Shown here: positions 52,792 to 64,000 of the stretch, one piece after another | Numbering within the stretch: the first letter of the stretch is position 1 | Layout of the letters: each line of letters opens with the position of its first letter | Assembly: GCA_003342895.1 (NCBI GenBank) | Contig: PTFA01000301.1 | Coordinates: 1-64,000, forward strand | Direction of reading: 5' to 3' | Length of the DNA stretch: 64,000 nucleotides | Source: Casuarius casuarius | Taxonomy: Eukaryota; Chordata; Aves; Casuariiformes; Casuariidae | Translations under genes and position numbers: made by a program | Notes under the pieces: model-generated | Databases searched by the model: none | Told to the model about the DNA's origin: nothing | The model's input: only the letters and a program-made list of their open reading frames with translations

Positions 52792-52802
52792 GGGGGGGGG
52801 GG
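52792..52802. repeat. poly-G run (11 G)
   Basis: Eleven consecutive G after a short A run. Run length is error-prone in sequencing and could be miscounted. Confidence 0.85.
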
Positions 52803-52809
52803 ACAGACA

Positions 52810-55800
52810 ACGGTGGGATGATAATGTTTAGTATTTTATATATCCCATCTCATATTCATGTTACTTCAAAGTTTTAATTGATCTTTGTTGACTATAAGAC
52901 TTAAGATATGATTTAAAAAATTATGCTACACCCATTCCATAGTTTATTATCAAATTCATGACATGTGAGAAGGACTACCTAGTTCAGTATCTTACTAGGA
53001 GCTTATACCAAGTCTACAGCATGTTTAGGCAAGTAATCCAGAAAAAAAATTGTCTGAAGAAGTCCTTTATTTCCACTAGAGCTTTATAGAAATTGCAGTC
53101 AATGTGGAAGTAGCCAACAGTTATAATCTGTCAACATGCTGATAGGAAAGTAAACAATGTAAAAGTGAAGCCAGCATTGGAGTCTCACAGCATGGTATAC
53201 TGCTGTAATGGTTTAAATCATAAGCCAAATGATTGTTATTATAGAGATAGTAAATGTCATGCTTACAGAAAAATTGTGCATGTTAAAAATGACTGCCATT
53301 AAAAAGATAAGTCTCACAGGGGGAAAGGGACCTCAAGCCAGTAAACAGACAAAATGCATTACAGCAAGAAAGCAGGACTGAAACGGGAAGTCTTGTCTAA
53401 TTACCAGATTCAGCTATCATTTATAGTATTCTTTACTACCAAGAGAGGGATAGAAGAGAGACAGATACAAGAACAGTAAACTTAATTATTTATTTTTTAA
53501 AGCAACAGAATTGCAGTTATAATTAAGAGCATGGCATCTAAAATATGCGTATCTAAAAATAGCTACACTGGGTCTTCGTAGGCAAGTCTTTGGTATTGCT
53601 AAGAAGAATTCTGCACATAAAATTGCATTCTTATTTAAATGTTATCAAAGCACAAGCAGAAAGGTATGACTGACTCGTAGAAACTCTGAGAACCATGTCC
53701 TTCCACCATTAACATAAAAATGCAATCCTTAACACAGAAGAGGAAATCCTCACAAGCAGGCCATCTGTTACTACAACCAGATTAAAACAACAGAAAAGGA
53801 AATCTCTCTCATTACAGCAGTTACCAAGAAAATATTTTATCTTGTTATATTCAACCTTGTCCAAAAAAGAATTTAGTCCCCTTCAACTTGGAATCCTAGC
53901 AACAGCTGTACTGTAGCTGACAGTGAAGGGCAAGATGTTCAAGAATGCTTATGAGTCAAGATTCAAAGTTTTAAATCCAGAGAGGATCATGATTATGATC
54001 TCTAAGCACCTCCTGCACAAGTCAAAACAATGGACTTCTTGAATTAATTCCTGTTAGACTGGGACATTCCATAGAAGGACAAAATTTTATCCTTTTTTNN
54101 NNNTGAAGTTACTGCTGGTGGATAATCTACCATAACTTTTAGAAAACCGTTCCAGTGGAGGTTTATGCAGTATATAGCATGAGATAAAAAAAGCCATGGA
54201 GAACTTAACTTAGCACAACGCATGGAAAGTTTCAGTGACTACTATTTTCTAGCAACCAAGAATATGGATTTAGATGCACCCAAACTCCTTAAGATCAGAT
54301 CTGGTTCTTGAAGAGACATTTAAATGGTGCTGTCAAGTACTCTTGAGAACACTCTACCCAGTCTAATAAGCTCTCCTGGAGCCCTGCTGTTGGGTAGTGC
54401 TCAGTTTACACCTGCCCTGTGAGAGCAGCTTTGTCTCCGGCAGGGCTGATGCTCAGGCTGGGTTTGTAAGCCTTACTGGCCCTATACTGGCCCCCCATGA
54501 GCTGCAAGGGTGTCTCTACAGCAACAGGCCGCTCTGAAATTGGCTAGCACCTCTGCAACCCCAACCTGTTTAATCAAATAATTCCCTCTTACATTTGCCT
54601 TCACTTTTCCACTTCTTAACTTACTATACACAGTTTGGGTAGCCATCAATGTTCAGTTCTCAGGATCTTCGTAGGAGATATCCAGATCTGCTTGGCTTGG
54701 CCTGTGACATTACCAGAGAGCTCGTAAGCCTTCCCAGACTACGAGAGGACTGGACTGAGGAGGGGAAAACAGACCCAAGTCTGCTGCACAGATTTCTGTG
54801 GCGCTGTATCCATATCTTATCAAATATATGGCTACCGGAACGAGACACTTTGCTCTTGCTATTATCACAGCCATGAGAAATGAAAAGCTTCTGGAACTTT
54901 TCTATTGAATACTCTCTTCTTCATATATCTAAGGAGCATAGCACCCCTTTGGGCATTAAGAGAAGCCTACGACTGATTACCCATTCGAAATTGAGTGGGT
55001 TATCCACTGTAGTTGCAGATTGCTTCCAGAATAAGTCTGTGGGGTGTGTGGGGGATTCTATAAAAAATGTTCTATATTCCTAGGAGCAGAACTTTCTTTA
55101 CTTTTAGTCATTTAAAAGACTCATTATATAGTGGCACCAAAATCCACTTGGAAACTAATATCTGAGAAAAATTTTCAGCATGGAGTATGACTAGAAGGGT
55201 AAAAGTCGTCTTTCTAAGTTATTCTCAAGGCGATCACTTCATATCTCTTTTCATTATGCAGCATATTTTTCAGGTATTCATTCTGAATATATTTTAAAAA
55301 AGAAAACATTGAGCTCACTATATTTTAAGAGTCATAAAATACTATTATGCATTTGAAGGATTTTATGCTCCAGGCCAGTAGTTCGTCATCTCTATTTCCC
55401 TGCTACATATGAAACTAGATGAGGAAATCAGATTATCGCCCTCAAAGCACTTTAGGAAAAAGCAGAATTAACGTGACAATTCAAGTTCATGGAAGAAGAT
55501 ACTTGTGCAAAGTGTGCATGACTTCTAAATTCATTTAGCATTGATTCTGCAATTAAGTTAGCTTATTCACTTCCTTAATGCTACTGTAGCAAACTTGAAA
55601 ATGCCATAGGTAAATGTAGTAGTAATGCAGCAGGCTGAACTCATATGCGTTGCCTTTTATCACCATGCAGATAACTGCATTCTCCAGAAGCCTCCATTCA
55701 GACTCCTTTCCAAAACAGAGCCTATATAGAACAGCACAAAATTAGGACAAACCTAAAAGATAAAACATAGCTGGGACTTTACTATTTAAAAGGAAAATGG

Positions 55801-58170
55801 CAACTGCAGGAGAAGGAAAGGACAAGCATAGCTGCTACAGACTGCAGTCTGGGTAAGAAGAGTCACATATTTACCATAGTTCACTGTTACTGCTCTCTGG
55901 ATGGTAAAATCTATAAAAATGATGGTATCTCGGGGCTGGCATGCAATTTTAATGCAATTTAATTTGTTCAGTTCAGCACACTGCTTAAGTATCCTTGGAG
56001 AGCCACGTAATAGAAATACTCGTGCTGGTATGAATGAAGTATCAGTGGAAATGTGGAAGCACCAGAAGAAGCAGCAGAACAAGGTTTAAAAAGAATAGTG
56101 TATTCTGATAACAGGAAAATGAGGAACCTGCAGCTTGTGTCAAAACCAGAAGTCCTGCACGCTGACAAGACCAGCACAGACCATGTGTCCCTGTGTTTCA
56201 GAAAGACCCTGCTTTCTGAAAGCAGGAGGAGAGCACCCAGGTTACAGCATGCCACATGCGCTGCTCCTTTTCCTGTTAGCCTAGGAGGAAAAAAGACATG
56301 TAGCTGTGTTGATTTCAAATAGGAAAAAGACAAGAGGATAGCAATCTTGCCTACGATTTATGGAGACTGACAGTTAAGACTGAAGCAAAGGCCCACCCCA
56401 TAACAAGTGTGGACTCCAAAGGATCTGAAAGCCCAAAAGTGAGTTTGCTGTTGCCAAGAAGAACCTCAAAGACATGATGAGGACTCAGTAGTTGGTGTCT
56501 CTCGTCCCACGACAGACCATCTGGGCTCACATGTCTGTACTTGTGAGTATGGTGGTGTGAGAGTTAGAGTGAATGCAAGATAATGAGTGAAAGCCAATAA
56601 AATCATCTTTCTTACACAAGAATAAAAAGTAGAGCCCTGAATTTTCAGTGTAAAGTAAGTGGGTGCAAGAGAGGAAGGGGAATTTATGTGCCTTTACTTC
56701 TTCAGCAAACACCTATAACCCTGGCTGAGAAAAATGTCCCTTCTTGAAAGATGGCATGAAACTACTTTTCCAGGATAAATAGATAAAATGAAGACATACC
56801 AACTGATAGTTCTCATTAAGCTTCATTTTTCTCTGCTTTGGTAGCCTTATGTTTATAGACATTGAATATAACATTCAATTTGGGGGAGAAAAGACATAGA
56901 TACTCATGTATAAGCCCCTGCCACATTTAGCTAAAGCTCTTAGCTGAAGGCAAATCTCTACACTTTTAAAGAGTTTCCAGAAATAAGCAGCAGCAGAGTA
57001 AGTGCAGTAATAGAAGAAAAATCTGTCATAGAGCAATATAGACATGAAAGTCAGTGGAAAAATTAGTGCCGTAAGTTTGGAGATCCTGGAGAGAAAGAAG
57101 CATTTAGATCACTGCAGAAGCCAAGGGAGCCAGAGACAAGGGCGCCGAACAGTCAGGCTATGTATTGGTATAAATGGCAGATTGATACCCAACAACCTGC
57201 TCCAGCTCAGGGACCCACCAGCTCAAGAGTCCAGTGCTAGGATTCATACACAACGAGGAGGTAAGCATTGAAAGCAGAGAGCATGGCCAGGGCTTGACAC
57301 ACACTATTTCATGGCTCAGTGAGCCACTGACATTGCATTTAAAATCTGCTGTATTCTAATAATCTCCTGATTATAACAAATATCAGCATAGCTGAACTTT
57401 ACAAATGTGACTCATTCATTAACTATTTAGTAGGGGTTTAATCTGTACATTGATTTTAAGATGAGAAGAGTCACCAAGAAATACTTTCATTTGTTGTTTG
57501 TTTTCCAAGTTTACACGTGAGCCTTTCTTTCATCAATATTTCTATCATTGCCCAAGGTATGATGTGATAGGAATAGTCATTGATCTAAAGATCCTCCAGT
57601 TTAAGAAAAAAAGGATAATAATTACAAAGAGGCAGACAAGAAAGCACAAGTCTGATGAGCATGGGATATGGATTCTTGCTCACCTCAGCCAGGAAGCAGC
57701 AGTAAAACAATGTCAAGTCAGGAGTGCTACGAACATGATGATACATGAAGGTCCAGCCTTCTCAGAGATAGGAAAGAAACACACAAATGACAGTTGTCAA
57801 GGTAGAAGAATGTTGCAAAGCTATTGCCGCAACTGAGCCCTGAGATGATACAGTTGTTATCTGTGACTCGCCTTTCCTTAGGCAGCCCATGTAGAAAGAA
57901 TCTTTAATACATGTGAGGGTCTAGAGAAAGGTCCAAGTCGAAGAGCAAGCCTTTAAGATAGGCAGAATGGTGGAGATCTTGGTCTGAAGAGCAGACAGCA
58001 CTGCAAGCTACTTACTATTATCTATATGCAGATTTTGACATGAAGGAGAGTTGCAATGAACAAAACCTAAAGACCACGAATTCTACAATGATCACACTGA
58101 GTGACACATGCTAATATCAGGTAAAGATAACCTCTTTAACAAAGTATAAACTTCTGAAACTAGAGATGTG
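52810..58170. other. AT-rich noncoding stretch with assembly gap, no gene seen
   Basis: It contains the 5-N gap at 54099 and a GC-richer spot near 54380-54540. Frames at 54649-54876 (+), 55968-56333 (-) and 56053-56322 (+) overlap other open frames on the opposite strand and resemble no known protein. Confidence 0.4.
54099..54103. other. assembly gap (5 N)
   Basis: Five unresolved bases after a T-rich run. The number of N may be a placeholder and not a true length. Confidence 0.99.
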
Positions 58171-58174
58171 TTGC

Positions 58175-58212
58175 AATATTAAGACTGGAAGGGATCATCA
58201 TCATCTCTAGTG
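58175..58212 (-). mobile_element. possible CR1-like 3' end remnant
   Basis: The plus strand reads ATATTAAGACTGGAAGGGAT, then ATCATCATCTCTAG. This resembles the antisense 3' end of old CR1 copies, which run 'ATA...GGTTGGAAGGGACCTC..GGTCATCTAGTCC'. Only about 38 bases agree and divergence is high, so a chance resemblance cannot be excluded. Confidence 0.3.
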
Positions 58213-60730
58213 AAGCAACCTGAAGCAGAACACAACTAGAGCATTTAAGCTCATTTTTCCTTCAAGTCTGGAGGCTTCCTTCCTTCCACTCAAGATGACT
58301 GCAGAAGAATCTATCTTCTTAACATAACTGAAGTCAAATTCCATTCAGCATCACAGATACGGAGTGTGCAAAATGTAAAGCTTTGAGGTGTCATGTTTTC
58401 TGCAACACAGTTGCCTACAGAGAATATCACCATATGACACCAGTTTTAGTCTTTGAACTCGGAGAACTTGGAACTTAGTAATTTTTCTTCCTATTTAACA
58501 CTTCAGATCAAACAATTAAATTTCTATTTTGCACTTACACTGTACCTTTTAGCCACAGGAATTCCAAAACTACATTTCCTTCATCACTGAAATGAATCCT
58601 CCTTTGTGATAATGAGGGAGTAAAGAATATACACCAAATAGAGAGCACTATTATGTTCAGTTACAACTAGATCTAGAATATAAATCTGTATATATGAGCA
58701 TAGCAAGACACAGCAACTTTGGTATCCAGAAGGACTCAAGCCAGATAGATCAGTAGGAGTCAGCATATTTGGCACTTTGAAGATCTAGATACAAACACCA
58801 CAATTAGGACTGCTGTAAGAGTCCTCTTGAAAAACACAGGAGATTGTGCACCTGAAGCCTGGCCCCAGTATCTAACAGGGCACCCGGATCAGCCGCTGCG
58901 AGGGAGTCTTTTTGTGCCATGCAGAAGCTCTGGTGTCACATCAGTTCTAAGTGCCACCGACTGAACTTTCAACACCATTTCTGAGCACTGGTGTTAGCTT
59001 AATCTTAACACAGCTCAGATTGGCTTAACTGCTCTGTACTAATAGGATCATAACACTGGAAACCGTGACCCTGCCCTCCCTAACCCCTGAAGCCTCTCAG
59101 ACTGTAACGGAGTCTTTGAAAGCCTTCAGCTAACCTTACTAATTATAACTGCAATCTCCTGCGTTTGAAAGCAGTGAAACATGGTTTTTAGCCTGACTAA
59201 GGCAATGCTAGGAGTCTCAAGAAAAGGCCTTTCTTTTCTCAAGCCCCAAAATGTTTTGATAAATACTGAAAGATAACCATCTTGGAATGATACAAAATGT
59301 CTTCTTATTAAGAGATTACATATTAAATCTCAAACAGAAAAGTATTAGCTTAAGGTATCACTTTGTCTCATTAAAGCATTAGAAAAAGCCCAGAAATAAC
59401 AATTACTGAGGCTGTTCATCACTGCCTCAGTATACAGTAACTGAAAACTATCCACTTAGACTATCACCTACAGAGACCACAGATGCGATTTGATGATTTT
59501 TCACCAAAAAAGTCCTCTCCCAGGGAGATCTTTGTAATATGTTTAATATGCAGATGCACACAAAAAATAGTATCACTAGCCAGCTTTAAGGCCAGCAAAA
59601 ATTCTCATTCATGGTTAAAAAACATTACAACTGTATGACTTTCAGTAGCTGTATCAGTAAAATATATAGGTCTTTCAGCCACAAACATGAAGCAGCTTTA
59701 TGTTAGCTCACACAGAGCAGCTTTTTGCTAGCTGTAGTCATGACCCAAATAACAAGAGAAATACAGTGCTTTCATATAGCAAAGACTCAGGAATGCATAT
59801 ATAAACAACTGTCTTACACAAACCTTTCAACTTCCTAATCAAATTAAATATTTCAGCCATTTATCTGCCTTATCACATTCACTTCAGAAGCATCAAGACC
59901 ACATATATAAATCTCTGCCTCCTAGACACCTAGTAAGCCACAGCTGAGGTTTATCCTCAAGCCCAACAACTCATGGACCCTAGCACACTTCTGCTTGGTG
60001 AAGGTGTCCAGCCCTCCTTGCAGGAAGCAAGTGCTACATGCATGGGCAACAGAGATTCTGTGACTCTCCCAAGAATCTTTTAAAATTTAATTAAAATAAA
60101 ATTTGCTTTCTCTAGTAGATAGGGAGCTACTTGGAAGGCGAGCTGTATGTCCGCTCCTCCATTCAATATGTAGTGTGAAATATTGTTGTATTTATGGGAA
60201 TGGGAATAAGAGTCTGAGTCTCTCAGACATTGTACTTGAGTTATATCTGCTCCCTACTCCCCCTTTCCCCTTGCATCTTTTCTCCAGCAAAGATTTAATT
60301 ATTTAATGCCAAATGCAATAACATCAGGAGAGACCAAGAGCATTCTTCCATGGAATACTTCATAGCACACTAATTAGGACTCTTCTGAGAGATTTAACAA
60401 TCCCTGTAGGCAGAGGAGGGAACTGAATCTGATCTCTTCTAATCCTGATGACTGTCCTCATTTTTCTGCTATTGAAAAGGAGAGTAGGGAGCTTCTAGTG
60501 GCCACCTTTTCTGAGAAAAGTACTGCTCATGCCTCACTCCAGCTGCAGATAGGAGTCTTATTCAGTCCAAAAAACTGGTAAAGACCAAGACAAACCTCTG
60601 TGCCCAGCAGGTACTAGAGTTCAGGCAGATTACATGACTCGCTCTTTAATGTGTGGGCTTGGATCTAAGTGTATTACCAGCTCTCTCTCCATGGAATAAG
60701 AAACTCATGCACCTAACTCAGAACTGTGCC
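58213..60730. other. noncoding stretch, no gene seen
   Basis: Mostly AT-rich, with a slightly GC-richer spot near 58855-58925 that has a few CpGs. No repeat family or exon was recognised. Confidence 0.4.
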
Positions 60731-60734
60731 TAAG

Positions 60735-60930
60735 TACACGTCTGCGTGTGAGGCACCCTAATGCCGGCCTTCGATCCCTCGAGCTGGACGGAGCTCATGC
60801 GAGATGAAACGCAAAGGGAGTGAGCTGCATGGGGAGTGCATTTTCACACACACTGTTCCTATTTACTGCAAAGCACGTTGTTCAGCGGTGACGAACACAG
60901 GATGGAAGGTGAGCACAAGCACGAAGCAGC
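60735..60930 (+). promoter_or_regulatory. CpG-dense block with possible first exon (plus)
   Basis: About twelve CpGs lie in 200 bases, for example in the series from ACACGTCTGCG to GGAGCTCATGCGAGATG. An ATG at 60804 opens a frame (MKRKGSELHGECIF...) that reaches a donor-like AAG|GTGAGC at 60908/60909 after 35 codons without a stop. CpG density, an ATG and a good donor together resemble a promoter plus first coding exon, but no TATA box or second exon was identified and the peptide is unrecognised. GC-rich DNA continues to about 61.46 kb. Confidence 0.28.
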
Positions 60931-61149
60931 TGCCAGGAGGGATGCAGCCTGTAAATTGGTGTGCTTTACTTTTCTTGTGGTTTTGAACCTCTGACCACAT
61001 GACGGCCATAACATCAGACTTTGTCCAGTAAAAATGGGATTTTGCAGTGCATGAAACAAGCTAAGCAAACTAGAGGATTAGCACCAGCCTGAACATAAGT
61101 AAGCCTCACATTACAAGAGCTTAACACAAAAAGCCCCAAACAAGCAGTT

Positions 61150-61460
61150 TGTACCTCTGGATTCAAGGCTGCAGCTTCAAAGGCACGTGAAGCTTTAGGA
61201 GCTCAGGTGGCATGCGCTGGTGTCCCAAATGGCCACATAAATCCCCTGTGAGCAGCTGGAGCAAGCACAGGCAGCACACAGGGCTGGGACATGGCAACAG
61301 GGTCCAAGGCTGGCTCCAGCGCACCACTTCCCCAGACCTGCAGAGCACCCGCACAGCTGGCCAGGCTGCGGAGGAGCCACAGTGCTTTCAGAGCAGCAGC
61401 GCGCAGCTACGGATCATCTCAGCCAGGGACCTTGGTCTTCAGGATTTGCCAGGCTGGGTT
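61150..61460. other. GC-rich block, unassigned
   Basis: This is a clearly GC-rich stretch, rich in CAGC and CTGG words but poor in CpG. GC-rich sequence has few stops, which explains why frames stay open on both strands here (61212-61580 +, 61163-61354 -, 61195-61380 -). None looks like a known protein. Confidence 0.4.
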
Positions 61461-61589
61461 TTCTCATATGCAAAAGCGAATGAAATGTATTCTCAGCCGT
61501 TTACTGATATAAACAACCAAAGTAAACCGAATGTAAACTCAATATGCAGTTTATCAGCTTTGAGATGCAGGCCTGGATAAATGCATCTG

Positions 61590-62520
61590 ACTGCAATGAA
61601 ATGATATTACATACATATTTGTGCCATTAGTTATAGGTGACATAATGATAAAGAAAGGGCACATAAAGAATTGCCTAATGGTAATAAATGTTCAATTGCT
61701 TCACCCATTATTATGGATCACTGATGTTTTTAATTTTTCCCCTTTTCTTTAGACTCTTCAGTTTTACCATTGAAAATTCCACAGTGACTAGTTATCATAC
61801 AAAACACAGTTAATAGGTCTCTTTTAGTGAAAACATGGCTGTTATTTTAAGAATTATTGTAATGGTTATTACAATAAACATATATATCTTCCCCAAATTA
61901 AACTACTCTGACAAGAGCTTTTCATCACAAAGGAAAGTTTTAATATTCCTATTGGTTATAGTGCCCTATACAGTTAGTCTTTTATTTCTAACAACCTAAA
62001 CCAGAGCAAATGTGAAATTTAAATTATTTTTTTTAAGTTGCTGCTTTTTATTTTTACCAATTAGTGACTCATTTGAACCTCATCTCCTGATACTTGATTA
62101 GCCCTCTTAAATCTACTAGAGGTTATATATTCTTCATTTATGTCATTCATTAATCACTGCTCAATAAATGCTGTCAGAAAGCTGTCGTCTTTGATGTCTC
62201 GTTGTTCACTGCATTCGTTCTTGTTGGTAGTTAATCAAATGCTCCCCTGCTGCGGTCAAAGCACAGTTTGATAGCAGTTTCAAAGGTGATCCAGCATTAA
62301 AACACAAAGCTCATTGTAAAAGTTCATTTTTTATTAAAGCATGTTAAACTGAAAGCTTTCATTTTGCAGCCATTGGCTAATGGCACATTGTCATGCCCTT
62401 ACGACTGGGTAGCTAGCAAAACAGCACTAAGTTCTGCTGTCTAACTGAAGCACACTGTAATGACTGACTAATTACCTGCAGCTCTGAAATGAACTGCAAA
62501 GTTTCCGCTGTCAATCACAG
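61590..62520. promoter_or_regulatory. candidate conserved enhancer-like region
   Basis: About 0.9 kb of AT-rich DNA dense in developmental transcription-factor words. It contains TAATTA at 62469-62474, TCF/LEF-like CTTTGAT at 62189-62195, TCAAAGG at 62280-62286, an inverted CCAAT (ATTGG) at 62372-62376 within CATTGGCTAATGGCACATTG, and many ATTA/TAAT cores. There are no long frames or repeats. The texture is that of ultraconserved vertebrate noncoding elements. This is inference; conservation was not measured. Confidence 0.32.
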
Positions 62521-64000
62521 TGAAATAGTGTTTCTTTTTAAGATATTGGAATTAGAACAATTGTCAAAATGTATTAAAACTTCAGGGGGCAGTAAGTCAA
62601 ATGAAAGCATCCAACAGAGAAAAATTTCTATCCTGGGATAAAAATGCACATTTTCAGTTCTCATGTTTGTTCCAGACAGATTTACTTTGAAAATATTCTG
62701 AAATAAATTCTGCAAAAGCAATACTTAGCTAGCCGGCACACTGAAAACAAACGAAGTAACAACTCAGAAGCCAATGGAAGAGGAGAGTGAGATGGGACCA
62801 AGAATCATCACTGAAAATAAAAATAAATGTAAAAACAGACTATTGATAACACTATGTCTTTTTGTATTAGTTTGACATTGCCATGCTTATTTGCTTAAAA
62901 AGAAATCATCAATGTTTGATGTCTATACATAAAAACGATCTATACTAATGATTTTCTCTCTTCCTTTCTGGTGATCTTATCACTGATCCACACGACCCCC
63001 CCAAAGAACTGCAGTGTACAGCTGATGAAGCAGTACAATGTAGCAGGAGATGTATCAAGTTAATATATATCACCATCATTTTTTACTCTTACATGAATTT
63101 TATGTAATTATATAAGAGCAATACTGCAGATAAAAGTGAGAGGAAACAATAATGTTTTGGATATTGCAAATAAACCCCCCAAAATAACAAGATAATTATA
63201 AAATCTTAGAGAGTTTTGAGCTTGAATTCCAGGCCCAGAGAGAAAAGTCAGAATCAGACCTGAAGGCTCAAGAAAATGACCCAAAGCACCATAATAATTC
63301 TAACTGGGGAATAGCTGAGATAAAGGAGTAATTTTTAGCTGTGTGGATCTAGCTATTTGGGAAATGCGAAAATAAAAAAACAATTTTTTGCCTTATATCC
63401 ACAAGGATAATTAGGAAAAATGTGCATGTCTGTGCTTATTGTTTTGTGTATTATTTAAGTATTAATTTTGCTTGCTACCCTGAGATCTAGCCTGCTTTAT
63501 AAACATAGAGATGCATGGTTAGCATCCAAACTGTAGAACTTCTTAATTAAACTGGATCATTGAATTTCTTAATAATTCACTGGCACCAATGATACACAGA
63601 AAGCACTTCTAGATGTAGGACTATTATATTACACAATAACTTTATAAATAATATATAAGAATTGGTATATTTAGCAAGTGATACAACAGTAGTCCTTAAC
63701 ACGCAGCTAAGACACTTAAGCCAGTTAAAAGCCTATCCTTTTCTATTCCTGTTTCCTGGGTTCCTCTTCTGCAAAAAGTCTAGTTATGGCCACTCATCAA
63801 GTGTAAGACAACCAAAATCTTGGGAAGGATAAAGAAGTATCCTGGAAACTCTCAGAATATGGCAGAGGTAGATAAATGCATTTTTTTTATTTTGATTTTA
63901 AAAAAATACTGTAATTGCATATTTTAAGTACACTTCTTATAATCCAATGGTGATGCAGATGATTCAAAAAACATCTGTATCATTTTTGGACCTCTGTGCT
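62521..64000. other. AT-rich noncoding stretch, no gene seen
   Basis: Only short A/T or C runs, such as CCCCCC near 62996 and 63175, and short chance frames were seen. Confidence 0.45.

Noticed and set aside
61163..61580. Several overlapping frames of 61-122 codons on both strands
   Set aside because: They overlap one another in a GC-rich block where stop codons are rare. None shows recognisable protein features.
62155..62180. CTGCTCAATAAATGCTGTC, resembling the 3' end of a MIR SINE
   Set aside because: Only about 15 bases agree and no MIR core was found upstream. The word can arise by chance in an AT-rich enhancer-like block.
1..64000. Search by eye for tRNA B-boxes, snRNA starts, CRISPR-like spaced repeats, operons and phage or plasmid genes
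   Set aside because: None was found. No GGTTCGAATCC-type B-box, no regular spaced repeat array and no prokaryotic-style gene is present.

Overview
This is vertebrate nuclear DNA, very probably from a bird. The strongest clue is a decayed, 5'-truncated CR1 LINE on the minus strand at about 3341-4130. Its translation still carries the C-terminal tail of the CR1 reverse transcriptase, and it ends in the usual CR1 3' terminal sequence. Two or three shorter and older CR1-like fragments lie at about 25.75-25.86, 35.0-35.1 and 58.18-58.21 kb. No mammalian SINE or L1 was seen, interspersed repeats are sparse, and short GC- or CpG-richer patches sit in a generally AT-rich background. Other sauropsids also carry CR1, so bird is a strong inference rather than proof. 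There are no bacterial-style operons, tRNA or rRNA genes, CRISPR arrays or phage-like modules.

The window is gene-poor. No protein family could be recognised in any open reading frame apart from the CR1 reverse transcriptase remnant. The longest frames (148 and 137 codons) are about what chance gives in 64 kb of AT-rich DNA, so they are not annotated as genes. The window is best read as intergenic DNA, or the inside of a very large intron.

Layout: 1-240 is a CpG-dense edge block. 0.24-3.3 kb is plain AT-rich DNA. 3.34-4.13 kb is the CR1 copy. 4.74-5.0 kb is a degenerate 21-bp tandem array. 5-20 kb is AT-rich with microsatellites, including (GT)22 at 12.34 kb, and a possible regulatory element near 13.1-13.3 kb. 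20.2-20.7 kb is a second CpG-rich block with a perfect 10-bp-arm stem-loop. 21-37 kb is AT-rich with two old CR1-like pieces. 37.16-37.44 kb looks like a regulatory element. 38.86-39.15 kb holds a possible pair of minus-strand exons. 45.5-48.4 kb holds the best candidate for an unannotated minus-strand transcription unit: a CpG-dense possible first exon with a TTACGTAA box, then two exon-like blocks whose reading phases agree. 54.1 kb has a 5-base assembly gap. 60.7-61.5 kb is another GC- and CpG-rich block with a possible first exon on the plus strand. 61.6-62.5 kb resembles a conserved developmental enhancer.

Exon, promoter and enhancer calls here are pattern-based hypotheses without homology support and carry low confidence. 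CR1, tandem-repeat, homopolymer and gap calls are read directly from the bases.
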